From Firmicutes bacterium CAG:124 (GTDB taxonomy: Bacteria > Bacillota > Clostridia > Oscillospirales > Oscillospiraceae): 14,918 nucleotides of DNA. Where the stretch lies: assembly GCA_000432135.1 (NCBI GenBank), contig HF990610.1:14657-29574 (forward strand), written 5' to 3'. Under the pieces are notes generated by a model. That model was given only the letters and a program-made list of their open reading frames with translations. It was not told where the DNA came from and ran no database searches. Made by a program: the position numbers and the translations under genes. Below are positions 6,254 through 13,115 of the stretch, piece after piece (the stretch's first letter is position 1; each line of letters starts with the position of its first letter).

Positions 6254-7246
6254 ATGAAGCGAAGCTGGTTTTTGATCGTCCTGTGCCTGCCGCTTCTGCT
6301 GTGCGGCTGTGCGCAAAAAAGCGCGGAGCGCGAATTTTTTGCCATGGACACCGTCATGCAGCTGCGCGCCTATGGCCCGGCGGCAGAGGATGCGCTGGCG
6401 CAGGCGGAAGCTGAAATTTACCGGCTGGAGGGCGTGCTTTCCTGCCGGGACGAACAAGCGGCGCTGGCCCGGCTGAACGAAACGGGCGGCGGAACAGCCG
6501 GTGAGGAGACGGCGGCGCTTTTACAGACGGCGCTGACGCTCTGCGAACAGACCGGCGGGGCCTATGACCCGGCGCTCGGCGCGCTTTCGGAAGCATGGGG
6601 CTTTTCGACCGGTGCGTACCGCGTGCCGGAGCCGGATGCGCTGGCCGAGGCCATGCAGAGCTCCGGAGCCGGGCTTGTGCAGCTGGACGGTATCTCCGTG
6701 ACGCTGACAAACGGCGCGCAGCTCGACCTCGGCGGCATCGCCAAGGGCTATGCGGCAGGACGCGTCCGGACAATTTTAAGGGAAGCGGGCGTCACGTCCG
6801 CGATCATTTCCCTTGGCGGCAATGTTGCCGCTGTGGGGAAGAAGCCGGACGGCAGCGCGTGGACGGTCGGCCTGCAGGACCCGGACAGGCCGGAGGCATA
6901 TTTCGGCACGGTTTCCATTGAAGACGCCTGCGTCGTCACCTCCGGCGCGTATCAGCGGTATTTTGAGGAAAACGGCGTCTGCTATCACCATATTTTAGAC
7001 CCGCATACCGGCTGCCCCGCCGAAAGCGGAGTGAAATCCGTCAGCGTCGTTGCGCAGGACGATACGCTGGCCGATGCGCTGTCAACGGCCCTGTTCGTTA
7101 TGGGGCTGGATGCAGGCGCGGAATTTCAGAAAAGCAGCGGCCTTTCGTTTGAGGCCGTATTCGTAACGGATGACAACACGGTCTGGATCACGCCCGGCCT
7201 TGCCGGGCGCTACCGGTCCGACCGGCCCTATCAGATACTGGAATGA
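6254..7246 (+). CDS. apbE: FAD:protein FMN transferase (ApbE), lipoprotein
   Basis: Attaches FMN from FAD covalently to Thr (or Ser) of target proteins, Mg-dependent, on the outer side of the membrane. The natural targets here are RnfD and RnfG. The 330-residue product starts at ATG 6254 with AAAGG about 8 bases upstream. Its signal peptide ends in a lipobox LCGC (Cys19 lipidated). ApbE landmarks: FFAMDTVMQLRAYG (28-41), LDLGGIAKGYAAGR (157-170), the flavin-site SLGGN (186-190), TSGAYQRYF (229-237), HHILDPHTG (245-253), and the metal-site segment DDTLADALSTALFVMG (269-284). All key blocks are present, so it should be active. First gene of the operon; its stop overlaps the next start as ATGA (7243-7246). 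Confidence 0.95.
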   Translation: MKRSWFLIVLCLPLLLCGCAQKSAEREFFAMDTVMQLRAYGPAAEDALAQAEAEIYRLEGVLSCRDEQAALARLNETGGGTAGEETAALLQTALTLCEQTGGAYDPALGALSEAWGFSTGAYRVPEPDALAEAMQSSGAGLVQLDGISVTLTNGAQLDLGGIAKGYAAGRVRTILREAGVTSAIISLGGNVAAVGKKPDGSAWTVGLQDPDRPEAYFGTVSIEDACVVTSGAYQRYFEENGVCYHHILDPHTGCPAESGVKSVSVVAQDDTLADALSTALFVMGLDAGAEFQKSSGLSFEAVFVTDDNTVWITPGLAGRYRSDRPYQILE

Positions 7247-7611
7247 AGCAGAAGCATTGGATCTTGATCTTCGCGGCGGTCATCGCTGTTTGCCTCGCCG
7301 TGTGGCTGCTGCCGCGCGGAGGCGGGCAGGCGGCGCTTGTCTATCAGGACGGAACTTTATTATACATACTTAACCTGCGGCAGGACCGGACGCTGACCGT
7401 GACCGGACCGGCGGGCGAGAATATCATCACGGTAGCAGACGGCGAGGTCTTCATATCCCGCGCGGACTGCCCCGATCAGATCTGCGTGCAGCACGGGCCG
7501 CTGCAAAAAACCGGCGGGCCGATCATATGCCTGCCGAACCGGCTGACGATCGAGTGGGCGCAGAAGGATGCTCAGGTCGACGCGCTCAGCGGAACGGGAG
7601 GGCTGTCATGA
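7243..7611 (+). CDS. NusG domain II-containing membrane-anchored protein
   Basis: Small protein of 122 residues: an N-terminal membrane anchor (about 6-24) followed by an extracytoplasmic beta-rich domain of the NusG-II family (PF07009-type). The conserved block ADCPDQICVQHGPLQ...IICLPNRL (about 75-101) carries three Cys, 76, 81 and 96. The function is not established. Relatives often occur with ApbE, a Gx transporter and Rnf or other flavin-based electron transfer genes; from memory, homologues in flavin-based extracellular electron transfer loci are called EetA, which I could not verify. The three Cys and the setting suggest a redox or maturation role. It is not a transcription factor despite its name, because of the exported domain. 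ATGA overlaps with both neighbours. Confidence 0.82.
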   Translation: MKQKHWILIFAAVIAVCLAVWLLPRGGGQAALVYQDGTLLYILNLRQDRTLTVTGPAGENIITVADGEVFISRADCPDQICVQHGPLQKTGGPIICLPNRLTIEWAQKDAQVDALSGTGGLS

Positions 7612-8153
7612 GGCTGAAAAAGCTTACGCTCACGGCAGCTCTGACGGCGGCGGCGCTCGTCATGTTTGTGCTGGAGAGCCAGCTGCCGCCGCTCACGGCC
7701 ATTCCCGGCATCAAGCCGGGGCTTTCCAATATTTTTACGCTCTTCACCATGGAGACACTCGGCCCCGGCTGGGCCTTCGGGCTGTTTTTCACGCGCGTCA
7801 CGCTCGGCTGCGTCATCACCGGGCAGGGTTCCGCGTTTTTGTACAGCTTCGCGGGCGGACTCTTAGCGTATGCGCTGATGCTGCTGCTCAGAAGGAAGCT
7901 TAAGGGCAGCACACTCTGGGTCAAGAGCGTGCTGTGCGCCATGACGCACAACGCCGGACAGCTGGCCGCCGCTGCGGCCATCGCGAAGACCGGCGCGGTA
8001 TGGAGCTATCTGCCGATTTTAATATCGGCTGCGATACTGGCCGGGACGCTGACCGGCCTTTGCACCCAGCTGGTTCTGCACCGGCTGGCAAAGGCGGGGG
8101 TTCTCCCGGAAGAAACGAGTCCCAAAAAGCAAGAGGAGGAAGCAAACGGATGA
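7608..8153 (+). CDS. Gx transporter family membrane protein (heptaprenyl diphosphate synthase component I-like)
   Basis: Hydrophobic protein of 181 residues with about five membrane segments. The stretch LPPLTAIPGIKPGLSNIFTL and the later MTHNAGQLAAA are typical of the Hpre_diP_synt_I / Gx transporter family. The fold resembles ECF-type substrate-binding subunits, so a transport or membrane-binding role for a small molecule (a flavin or quinone-related compound is one idea) is more likely than prenyl synthase catalysis; no Asp-rich prenyltransferase motif is present. The start at 7608 has GGGAGG about 6 bases upstream. The same frame is open back to 7527, but that part overlaps the upstream gene. 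It ends in a Lys/Glu-rich tail. ATGA overlaps on both sides bind it into the Rnf operon. Confidence 0.8.
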   Translation: MRLKKLTLTAALTAAALVMFVLESQLPPLTAIPGIKPGLSNIFTLFTMETLGPGWAFGLFFTRVTLGCVITGQGSAFLYSFAGGLLAYALMLLLRRKLKGSTLWVKSVLCAMTHNAGQLAAAAAIAKTGAVWSYLPILISAAILAGTLTGLCTQLVLHRLAKAGVLPEETSPKKQEEEANG

Positions 8154-9490
8154 AACTGCACATCCACGGCGTACACGTGCCGAACCGCAAAAACACGGCG
8201 GAGCTGGCCGCGCTGCGCCTGCCCATCCCGGAGACGGTCGAAATCCCGATGTCCATGCACATCGGCGCGCCCGCCATCCCGGTCGTAAAGCCCGGCGAAA
8301 GCGTCCGGGTCGGGCAGCTGATCGGAAAGGCGGGCGGGTTCGTCTCCGCGCCCGTCTACGCAAGCGTTTCCGGCACGGTCAAAAAGATTGGCCAGCAGGT
8401 CGGCTCCGGCGGGCGGCTCATGCAGACCGTCGTCATTGCCGCCGACGGCAAACAGGAGCCTGACCCGGATTTAAAGCCGCCCAAGCTCGACACCATGCAG
8501 GATTTTCTGGACGCCGTGCGCGAAAGCGGCATGGTCGGCCTCGGCGGCGCAGGCTTCCCGACGGTCGTCAAGCTGACCGTTAAGAATCTGGAGCAGGTCA
8601 AGGCCGTGATCATCAACGGCGCGGAGTGCGAGCCGTATATCACCTCGGACACGCGCACGATGCTCGACCGGTCGGAGGAGCTGATGGAAGGCGCGCGTCT
8701 CGTGCAGCACTTTTTGCAGGTACGCCGCGTGATCTTCGCCATTGAGGACAACAAGCCCCGCTGCATCCAGCTGTACCGGAAGCTGACGAAGGACGAGGAC
8801 GGCATGGAGGTCTGTGCGCTCAAGTCTTTGTACCCGCAGGGCGGCGAAAAGGTGCTGATCTACAATACCATCGGCGAGATCGTCCCCGAGGGCAAGCTCC
8901 CGCTGGATGTGGGCGCGATCGTGCTCAACTGCACGACGCTTGCCAACATCGCCCGCTACTGCAGGACCGGTATGCCGCTGGTCGAAAAGTGCATCACGGT
9001 CGACGGTTCCGCCGTCGCGAAGCCCAAGAACGTGATCGTCCCCATTGGGATGAAGCTTGCAGATGTGTTTGAGCAGTCCGGCGGCTTCTGCGCGGAGCCG
9101 AAGAAGGTGCTCTACGGCGGCCCGATGATGGGCATTGCCGTGCCGGACCTTGACCAGCCGGTCCTGAAAAACACGAATGCAGTCCTCGCCATGACGGAAG
9201 CAGACGCCGTCCTGCCGGAGCCTACGGCCTGCATCCGCTGCGGCCGGTGCATCCGCCACTGTCCGCTGCGGCTCATGCCGTCGCATATCGTCGCGGCCTA
9301 TGAGGCGGGCAATATGGAGCGGCTGGCCGAGCTGAAGGTCAACCTCTGCATGGAATGCGGCTGCTGCTCGTTCGGCTGCCCGGCGCACAGGCCGCTCGTG
9401 CAGACCAATAAGCTCGCAAAGGCGAAGCTCGCCGCATGGCGCAAGGCGCAGAGCGAAAAGCTCGATGCAAAGAAGGAGGCCGTCAAATGA
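8150..9490 (+). CDS. rnfC: Rnf complex subunit RnfC
   Basis: Peripheral cytoplasmic subunit of the Na+/H+-translocating ferredoxin:NAD+ oxidoreductase; it carries the NAD(H)/FMN site and two [4Fe-4S] clusters. The 446-residue product has a lipoyl-like N-terminal domain (GKAGGFVSAPVYASVSGTV, 59-77), the nucleotide/flavin-binding segment GLGGAGFPT (130-138), NGAECEPY (156-163), and two cluster motifs: Cys361/364/367/371 and Cys400/403/406/410. Length and order are standard for clostridial RnfC. Start at 8150, with GAGGAGG about 10 bases upstream; the frame is open further upstream only as a shadow of the Gx transporter gene. ATGA overlaps with the genes on both sides. Confidence 0.96.
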   Translation: MKLHIHGVHVPNRKNTAELAALRLPIPETVEIPMSMHIGAPAIPVVKPGESVRVGQLIGKAGGFVSAPVYASVSGTVKKIGQQVGSGGRLMQTVVIAADGKQEPDPDLKPPKLDTMQDFLDAVRESGMVGLGGAGFPTVVKLTVKNLEQVKAVIINGAECEPYITSDTRTMLDRSEELMEGARLVQHFLQVRRVIFAIEDNKPRCIQLYRKLTKDEDGMEVCALKSLYPQGGEKVLIYNTIGEIVPEGKLPLDVGAIVLNCTTLANIARYCRTGMPLVEKCITVDGSAVAKPKNVIVPIGMKLADVFEQSGGFCAEPKKVLYGGPMMGIAVPDLDQPVLKNTNAVLAMTEADAVLPEPTACIRCGRCIRHCPLRLMPSHIVAAYEAGNMERLAELKVNLCMECGCCSFGCPAHRPLVQTNKLAKAKLAAWRKAQSEKLDAKKEAVK

Positions 9491-10392
9491 AGCTTGTGAT
9501 CTCCGCTTCCCCGCATATCAGTTCCGGCGCAACGACCCGGAAGATCATGGGCGACGTGCTCATCGCCCTGTGTCCCGCCCTGATCGCGGCCATCGTGATC
9601 TTCGGTTGGCGGGCGCTGCTGGTAACGGCGGTGTGCGCCGCAGCCTGCGTATTTTTCGAGTGGGGCTTTGAAAAGCTCTGCCATAAGGAATCCACCATCG
9701 GCGATCTGTCCGCCGTGGTGACGGGCGTCATTCTGGCGTATAACCTGCCGGTGTCCATTCCGCTGTGGCAGGCCGTGTTCGGCTGCCTCGTGGCCATCGT
9801 CGCCGTCAAGCAGCTCTTCGGCGGCATCGGCAAGAACTTTGCCAACCCCGCGTTGGTAGGCCGTATCGTCCTGTTCCTCTCGTTCTCCAAGACCATGACG
9901 GCGTGGGTCTTCCCGGACGCCGTCTCCTCGGCCACGCCGCTGGCGCAGCTGGCGGCAGGGCAGAAGCCGGAGCTTCTGACGCTCCTGCTCGGCAGTCACG
10001 GCGGCTGCATCGGCGAGACGTGTGCGCTGGCGCTGCTGCTCGGCGGAGCATATCTGCTTATCCGCGGCGTCATTACGTGGCAGGCGCCGGTGTGCTTTGT
10101 AGGAACTGTTTTTGTGCTGTCCCTTGTTCTGGGGCAGGATGCGCTGCGGCAGGTGCTCTCGGGCGGTCTGCTTCTGGGCGCGTTCTTCATGGCAACCGAC
10201 TATGTGACCGCCCCGCAGACCTATTGGGGCCGGGCGCTGTTCGGCATCGGCGCGGGACTGCTCACCTGCCTCATCCGCTTCTACGGCAGCTACGCCGAGG
10301 GCGTGTCGTTTGCCATCCTCTTTATGAACATTCTCACGCCGTATCTGTCCAGATGGACGCAGAGCAAGCCGCTGGGAGGTGCGAAGGCATGA
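9487..10392 (+). CDS. rnfD: Rnf complex subunit RnfD
   Basis: Integral membrane subunit of Rnf, 301 residues, many hydrophobic helices, related to NqrB. It holds a covalently bound FMN on a Thr. Visible: the N-terminal SASPHISSGATTRKIM, FGGIGKNFANPALVGR (111-126), and the flavinylation motif DAVSSATP with Thr150 as the FMN acceptor, matching the Dxx(S/T)(G/S)AT pattern recognised by ApbE. The C-terminal half includes the conserved ATDYVTAP segment and a family-typical end. Start at 9487 with GGAGG shortly upstream inside rnfC (about 9475); stop overlaps the rnfG start (ATGA). Confidence 0.96.
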   Translation: MKLVISASPHISSGATTRKIMGDVLIALCPALIAAIVIFGWRALLVTAVCAAACVFFEWGFEKLCHKESTIGDLSAVVTGVILAYNLPVSIPLWQAVFGCLVAIVAVKQLFGGIGKNFANPALVGRIVLFLSFSKTMTAWVFPDAVSSATPLAQLAAGQKPELLTLLLGSHGGCIGETCALALLLGGAYLLIRGVITWQAPVCFVGTVFVLSLVLGQDALRQVLSGGLLLGAFFMATDYVTAPQTYWGRALFGIGAGLLTCLIRFYGSYAEGVSFAILFMNILTPYLSRWTQSKPLGGAKA

Positions 10393-10931
10393 AAAACACG
10401 AAAGAAATTCGAAAATCCATCGTCGTTCTGGTCGTGATCTGCCTGCTCACGTCCGCGGCGCTGGCTGGTGTGAACCACTTTACCGCGCCCGTCTCCAAGG
10501 CGAACGCGGAGGCCAGAGCCGAGCAGGCGCGGCTCGACGCCGTGCCGGACGCGGCTTCGTTTCAGCTGGTCGAGACGACTCTTCCGGAGGAGGTCGTGAG
10601 CGCCTATCTCGCGCTGGACGAAGCCGGAAGCCCCATGAGCTATCTGTTTACCGTCGAGGGCAAGGGCTTCGGCGGCACGATCCAGGTGATGTGCGTCATC
10701 GGTACCGACGGATTGATCCGCGTCTGCCGGACGATGGATGTATCGTCCGAGACGACGACGCTCGGCGGCCAGACGGCCAGCGAGAGCTACACCGGCCAGT
10801 ATACCGGGCAGGACGCTTCGCTTTCCGGCGTGAGCGCCATCTCCGGCGCGACCATCACGTCCACGGCCTACCGCATCTGCGTGCAGACTGCGTTTGAAGC
10901 GTATGAGCTCGTAAAGGAGGCGCAGAAATGA
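10389..10931 (+). CDS. rnfG: Rnf complex subunit RnfG
   Basis: Single-pass subunit of 180 residues with an extracytoplasmic FMN-binding domain related to NqrC. N-terminal membrane helix at about 9-27; then the FMN-binding domain with GKGFGGTIQV (91-100), SETTTLGG (120-127, where many homologues have ETPGLG) and the flavinylation motif SGATITST with Thr155 as acceptor. The Asp that usually stands three residues before the S/T-G-A-T motif is Ser149 here. FMN would be attached by ApbE outside the membrane; electrons pass between RnfE/A and RnfD through it. Ribosome binding site GGGAGG about 10 bases upstream; ATGA overlaps at both ends. Confidence 0.95.
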   Translation: MKNTKEIRKSIVVLVVICLLTSAALAGVNHFTAPVSKANAEARAEQARLDAVPDAASFQLVETTLPEEVVSAYLALDEAGSPMSYLFTVEGKGFGGTIQVMCVIGTDGLIRVCRTMDVSSETTTLGGQTASESYTGQYTGQDASLSGVSAISGATITSTAYRICVQTAFEAYELVKEAQK

Positions 10932-11602
10932 GTAAATTACAGAATTTCCTGAAGGGCCTGATCAAGGAGAACCCGGTTCTGGTCCTCGTGCTCGGCACGT
11001 GCCCGACACTGGCCATCTCCACGTCGGTCATTGCGGCCTTCGGCATGGGCATTGCAGCGACCGCCGTTCTGTTCCTGTCCAACATGGCCATTTCCGCCAT
11101 CCGCAAAATCGTCCCCGACCCGGTGCGCATCCCGTGCTACATCGTCGTCATCGCGGGCTTCGTCACGGTCGTCGAGCTGGTCATGGAGGCGTATGCCTTC
11201 AGCCTGTATCAGTCTCTGGGCGTGTATCTGTCGCTGATCGTCGTCAACTGCATCATCCTCGGCCGGGCCGAGATGTATGCCAGCAAGCACGGCGTTGTGG
11301 ATTCCGCCATTGACGGCGCGGGCATGGGCCTCGGCTTCACGCTCGCCATCTGCGCCATGGCCGCCATCCGCGAAACGCTCGGCTGCGGCACGTTCTGCGG
11401 CCTGCCCGTGCCGTGGTTCCATGAAAACCCCATCGGCATTCTGACCATGGCCCCCGGCGGCTTCTTCGTGTTCGGCTGCATGATTGCGCTCATCAATAAG
11501 ATCTCCAAGGGCAAGGCCATCAAGAAGAAGGAATTCGGCTGCGCCGGCTGCCCGGGCTGCGGCAAGGGCGCCTGCGAAGGAAAGGAGGCGGCTGCGAAAT
11601 GA
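10928..11602 (+). CDS. rnfE: Rnf complex subunit RnfE
   Basis: Integral membrane subunit of 224 residues, related to RnfA and NqrD, with about six helices. Cys25 in LGTCPTLA and Cys108 in VNCIILGRAE match the positions where RnfA/RnfE pairs share an iron-sulfur cluster buried in the membrane. Other family blocks: NPVLVLVLGTCP (15-26) and GMGLGFTLA (132-140). Unusual: a C-terminal tail beyond the last helix containing Lys-rich sequence and then Cys205, 208, 211 and 216 (CxxCxxCx4C), absent from the basic family core. Ribosome binding site AAGGAGG about 4-10 bases upstream within rnfG; ATGA overlaps with rnfG and rnfA. Confidence 0.95.
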   Translation: MSKLQNFLKGLIKENPVLVLVLGTCPTLAISTSVIAAFGMGIAATAVLFLSNMAISAIRKIVPDPVRIPCYIVVIAGFVTVVELVMEAYAFSLYQSLGVYLSLIVVNCIILGRAEMYASKHGVVDSAIDGAGMGLGFTLAICAMAAIRETLGCGTFCGLPVPWFHENPIGILTMAPGGFFVFGCMIALINKISKGKAIKKKEFGCAGCPGCGKGACEGKEAAAK

Positions 11603-12192
11603 AGACCATGATCCTCGTCATTCTGACCGCCGCGATCACGAACAACTATGTGCTCGTCAAGTTCCTCGGCATCTGCCCCTTCCTCGGCGTATCCAAGAAG
11701 CTCGATCAGGCGACCGGTATGTCGCTGGCCGTTATCTTCGTCGAGGTGCTGGCCACCGCCGTTACCTGGCCGATCTATCATTTCCTGCTCGCGGGCAAGG
11801 TAGACTTTACCTATATGGAGACGGTCGTCTTCATTCTGGTCATTGCGGCCCTTGTCCAGCTGGTCGAGATCGTTCTCAAGCGCTATGTGCCCGCGCTTCA
11901 TAAATCCCTCGGCGTCTATCTGCCGCTCATTACGACGAACTGCGGCGTGCTGGGCGTGACGATGAATGTCATTTCCGACGGCATGAACTACGGCGAGGCG
12001 CTTCTGACCGCGCTTGGCTGCGGCCTTGGCTTCTTCCTCGCGATGGTGCTGTTCTCCGGCGTCCGGTCGCGCGTGGCCGAGGCGGAGCCGCCCAAGAGCT
12101 TTGAGGGGCTTCCCATCACGCTCGTCTCGGCGGCGATCGTATCGCTGTCATTTTTCGGACTGACCGGCATCATCGACCGGCTGTTCGGCTAA
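11599..12192 (+). CDS. rnfA: Rnf complex subunit RnfA
   Basis: Integral membrane subunit of 197 residues, paralogous to RnfE and related to NqrE, with six predicted helices in inverted topology to RnfE. Landmarks: NNYVLVKFLGICPFLGVSK (15-33) with Cys26, and LITTNCGVLGV (110-120) with Cys115; these two Cys pair with those of RnfE for the intramembrane cluster. It passes electrons from RnfB outward to RnfG and is part of the ion path. Start supported by AAAGGAGG about 10 bases upstream within rnfE. Last gene of the ATGA-coupled series. Confidence 0.96.
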   Translation: MKTMILVILTAAITNNYVLVKFLGICPFLGVSKKLDQATGMSLAVIFVEVLATAVTWPIYHFLLAGKVDFTYMETVVFILVIAALVQLVEIVLKRYVPALHKSLGVYLPLITTNCGVLGVTMNVISDGMNYGEALLTALGCGLGFFLAMVLFSGVRSRVAEAEPPKSFEGLPITLVSAAIVSLSFFGLTGIIDRLFG

Positions 12193-12205
12193 GGAGGGCG
12201 CGGCT

Positions 12206-13048
12206 ATGATGGAAATTCTGATCCCGATTCTGGCCGTGACTGTGATCGGCCTCATCTGCGCGGTCGGCCTCGCCGTGGCGTCGAGCGTCATGGCGGTCAA
12301 GGAGGACACGCGCTTTACCGAAATTCGTGCCTGCCTGCCCGGCGCAAACTGCGGCGCGTGCGGCTACACCGGCTGCGACGGCTATGCAAAGGCCCTGCTG
12401 GAGCCGGGCACGAAGACAAACCTCTGCGTTCCCGGCGCGGATGCAGTCGCGGCGCAGATCGCGGCGCTGCTCGGCGTGGCGGCTGAGGACGTTGTGGAAA
12501 AGATCGCGGTTGTGCAGTGCGCAGGCACGTGCGAGGCTACGAGCGTCAAGGCTGACTACCGGGGCATCCCCTCCTGCGCGGCCGCGAAGCTGTTCTACGG
12601 CGGCAACGGCAGCTGCATCTTCGGCTGCATGGGCTTCGGCGACTGCGCCAGAGCCTGCCCGAAGGGCGCGATCTCCATGCAGGACGGCATTGCCTGCGTC
12701 GATCATACGGAATGCATCGGCTGCGGCATCTGCGCGCAGACGTGCCCGCAGAAGATCATCGAGATCGTGCCGGATATCATCCGCACGGAGGTGCTCTGTT
12801 CGAGCTATCACAACGGCCCGTACACCAAAAAGGTCTGCTCCTCCGGCTGCATCGGCTGCCATAAGTGCGAAAAGACCTGTCCGCAGGGCGCGATCAAGGT
12901 CGATAACTTCCTCGCCCGCATCGACTGGGACAAGTGCACCGCCTGCGGCGCGTGCGCCAGCGTCTGCCCGACCGGCGCAATGGTCTACGGCGATTTCTCC
13001 GGCGCGTCCAGAGTCCAGCCTCTTAAGAAAAACTGCGGTGCATCGTAA
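12206..13048 (+). CDS. rnfB: Rnf complex subunit RnfB, polyferredoxin
   Basis: Entry point for electrons from reduced ferredoxin; membrane-anchored, cytoplasmic, 280 residues. An N-terminal helix (about 5-28) is followed by the four-Cys [4Fe-4S] domain CGACGYTGC with Cys49/52/57/74. A long ferredoxin-like part follows with four motifs: Cys137/141/147/151, Cys170/173/176/180, Cys215/218/221/225 (with a leading Cys211), and Cys244/247/250/254. Extra Cys at 105, 109 and 124 also fit the clostridial form with additional clusters. Start is ATG 12206 or the next codon; AGGAGGG is 7-8 bases upstream. Unlike the other junctions it is separated from rnfA by 13 bases. The operon terminator follows. Confidence 0.96.
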   Translation: MMEILIPILAVTVIGLICAVGLAVASSVMAVKEDTRFTEIRACLPGANCGACGYTGCDGYAKALLEPGTKTNLCVPGADAVAAQIAALLGVAAEDVVEKIAVVQCAGTCEATSVKADYRGIPSCAAAKLFYGGNGSCIFGCMGFGDCARACPKGAISMQDGIACVDHTECIGCGICAQTCPQKIIEIVPDIIRTEVLCSSYHNGPYTKKVCSSGCIGCHKCEKTCPQGAIKVDNFLARIDWDKCTACGACASVCPTGAMVYGDFSGASRVQPLKKNCGAS

Positions 13049-13067
13049 CCCTCTTGACAAACGTAAA

Positions 13068-13105
13068 GCGCCTGCGGCAAAATGCCGCAGGCGCGTCAAT
13101 TTTTT
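13068..13105 (+). terminator. Intrinsic terminator of the apbE-rnf operon
   Basis: Stem GCGCCTGCGGCA (13068-13079) / TGCCGCAGGCGC (13083-13094), loop AAA, followed by a run of six T at 13100-13105. TTGAC (13054-13058) and GTCAA (13095-13099) could extend the pairing across an internal loop. The reverse orientation also ends in T-rich sequence (TTTACGTTTG), so it may stop dnaJ transcripts too. Confidence 0.9.
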
Positions 13106-13115
13106 ATGGATGGGT

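Noticed and set aside
7608..8153. Reading the Gx-family gene as a true heptaprenyl diphosphate synthase subunit
   Set aside because: No Asp-rich prenyltransferase motif and a strongly hydrophobic multi-helix profile; the name appears to be inherited annotation for the family.
8471..9388. 305-codon antisense open frame inside rnfC
   Set aside because: Composition is typical of a GC-rich shadow frame (His/Arg/Asp-rich) and the sense strand is clearly rnfC.
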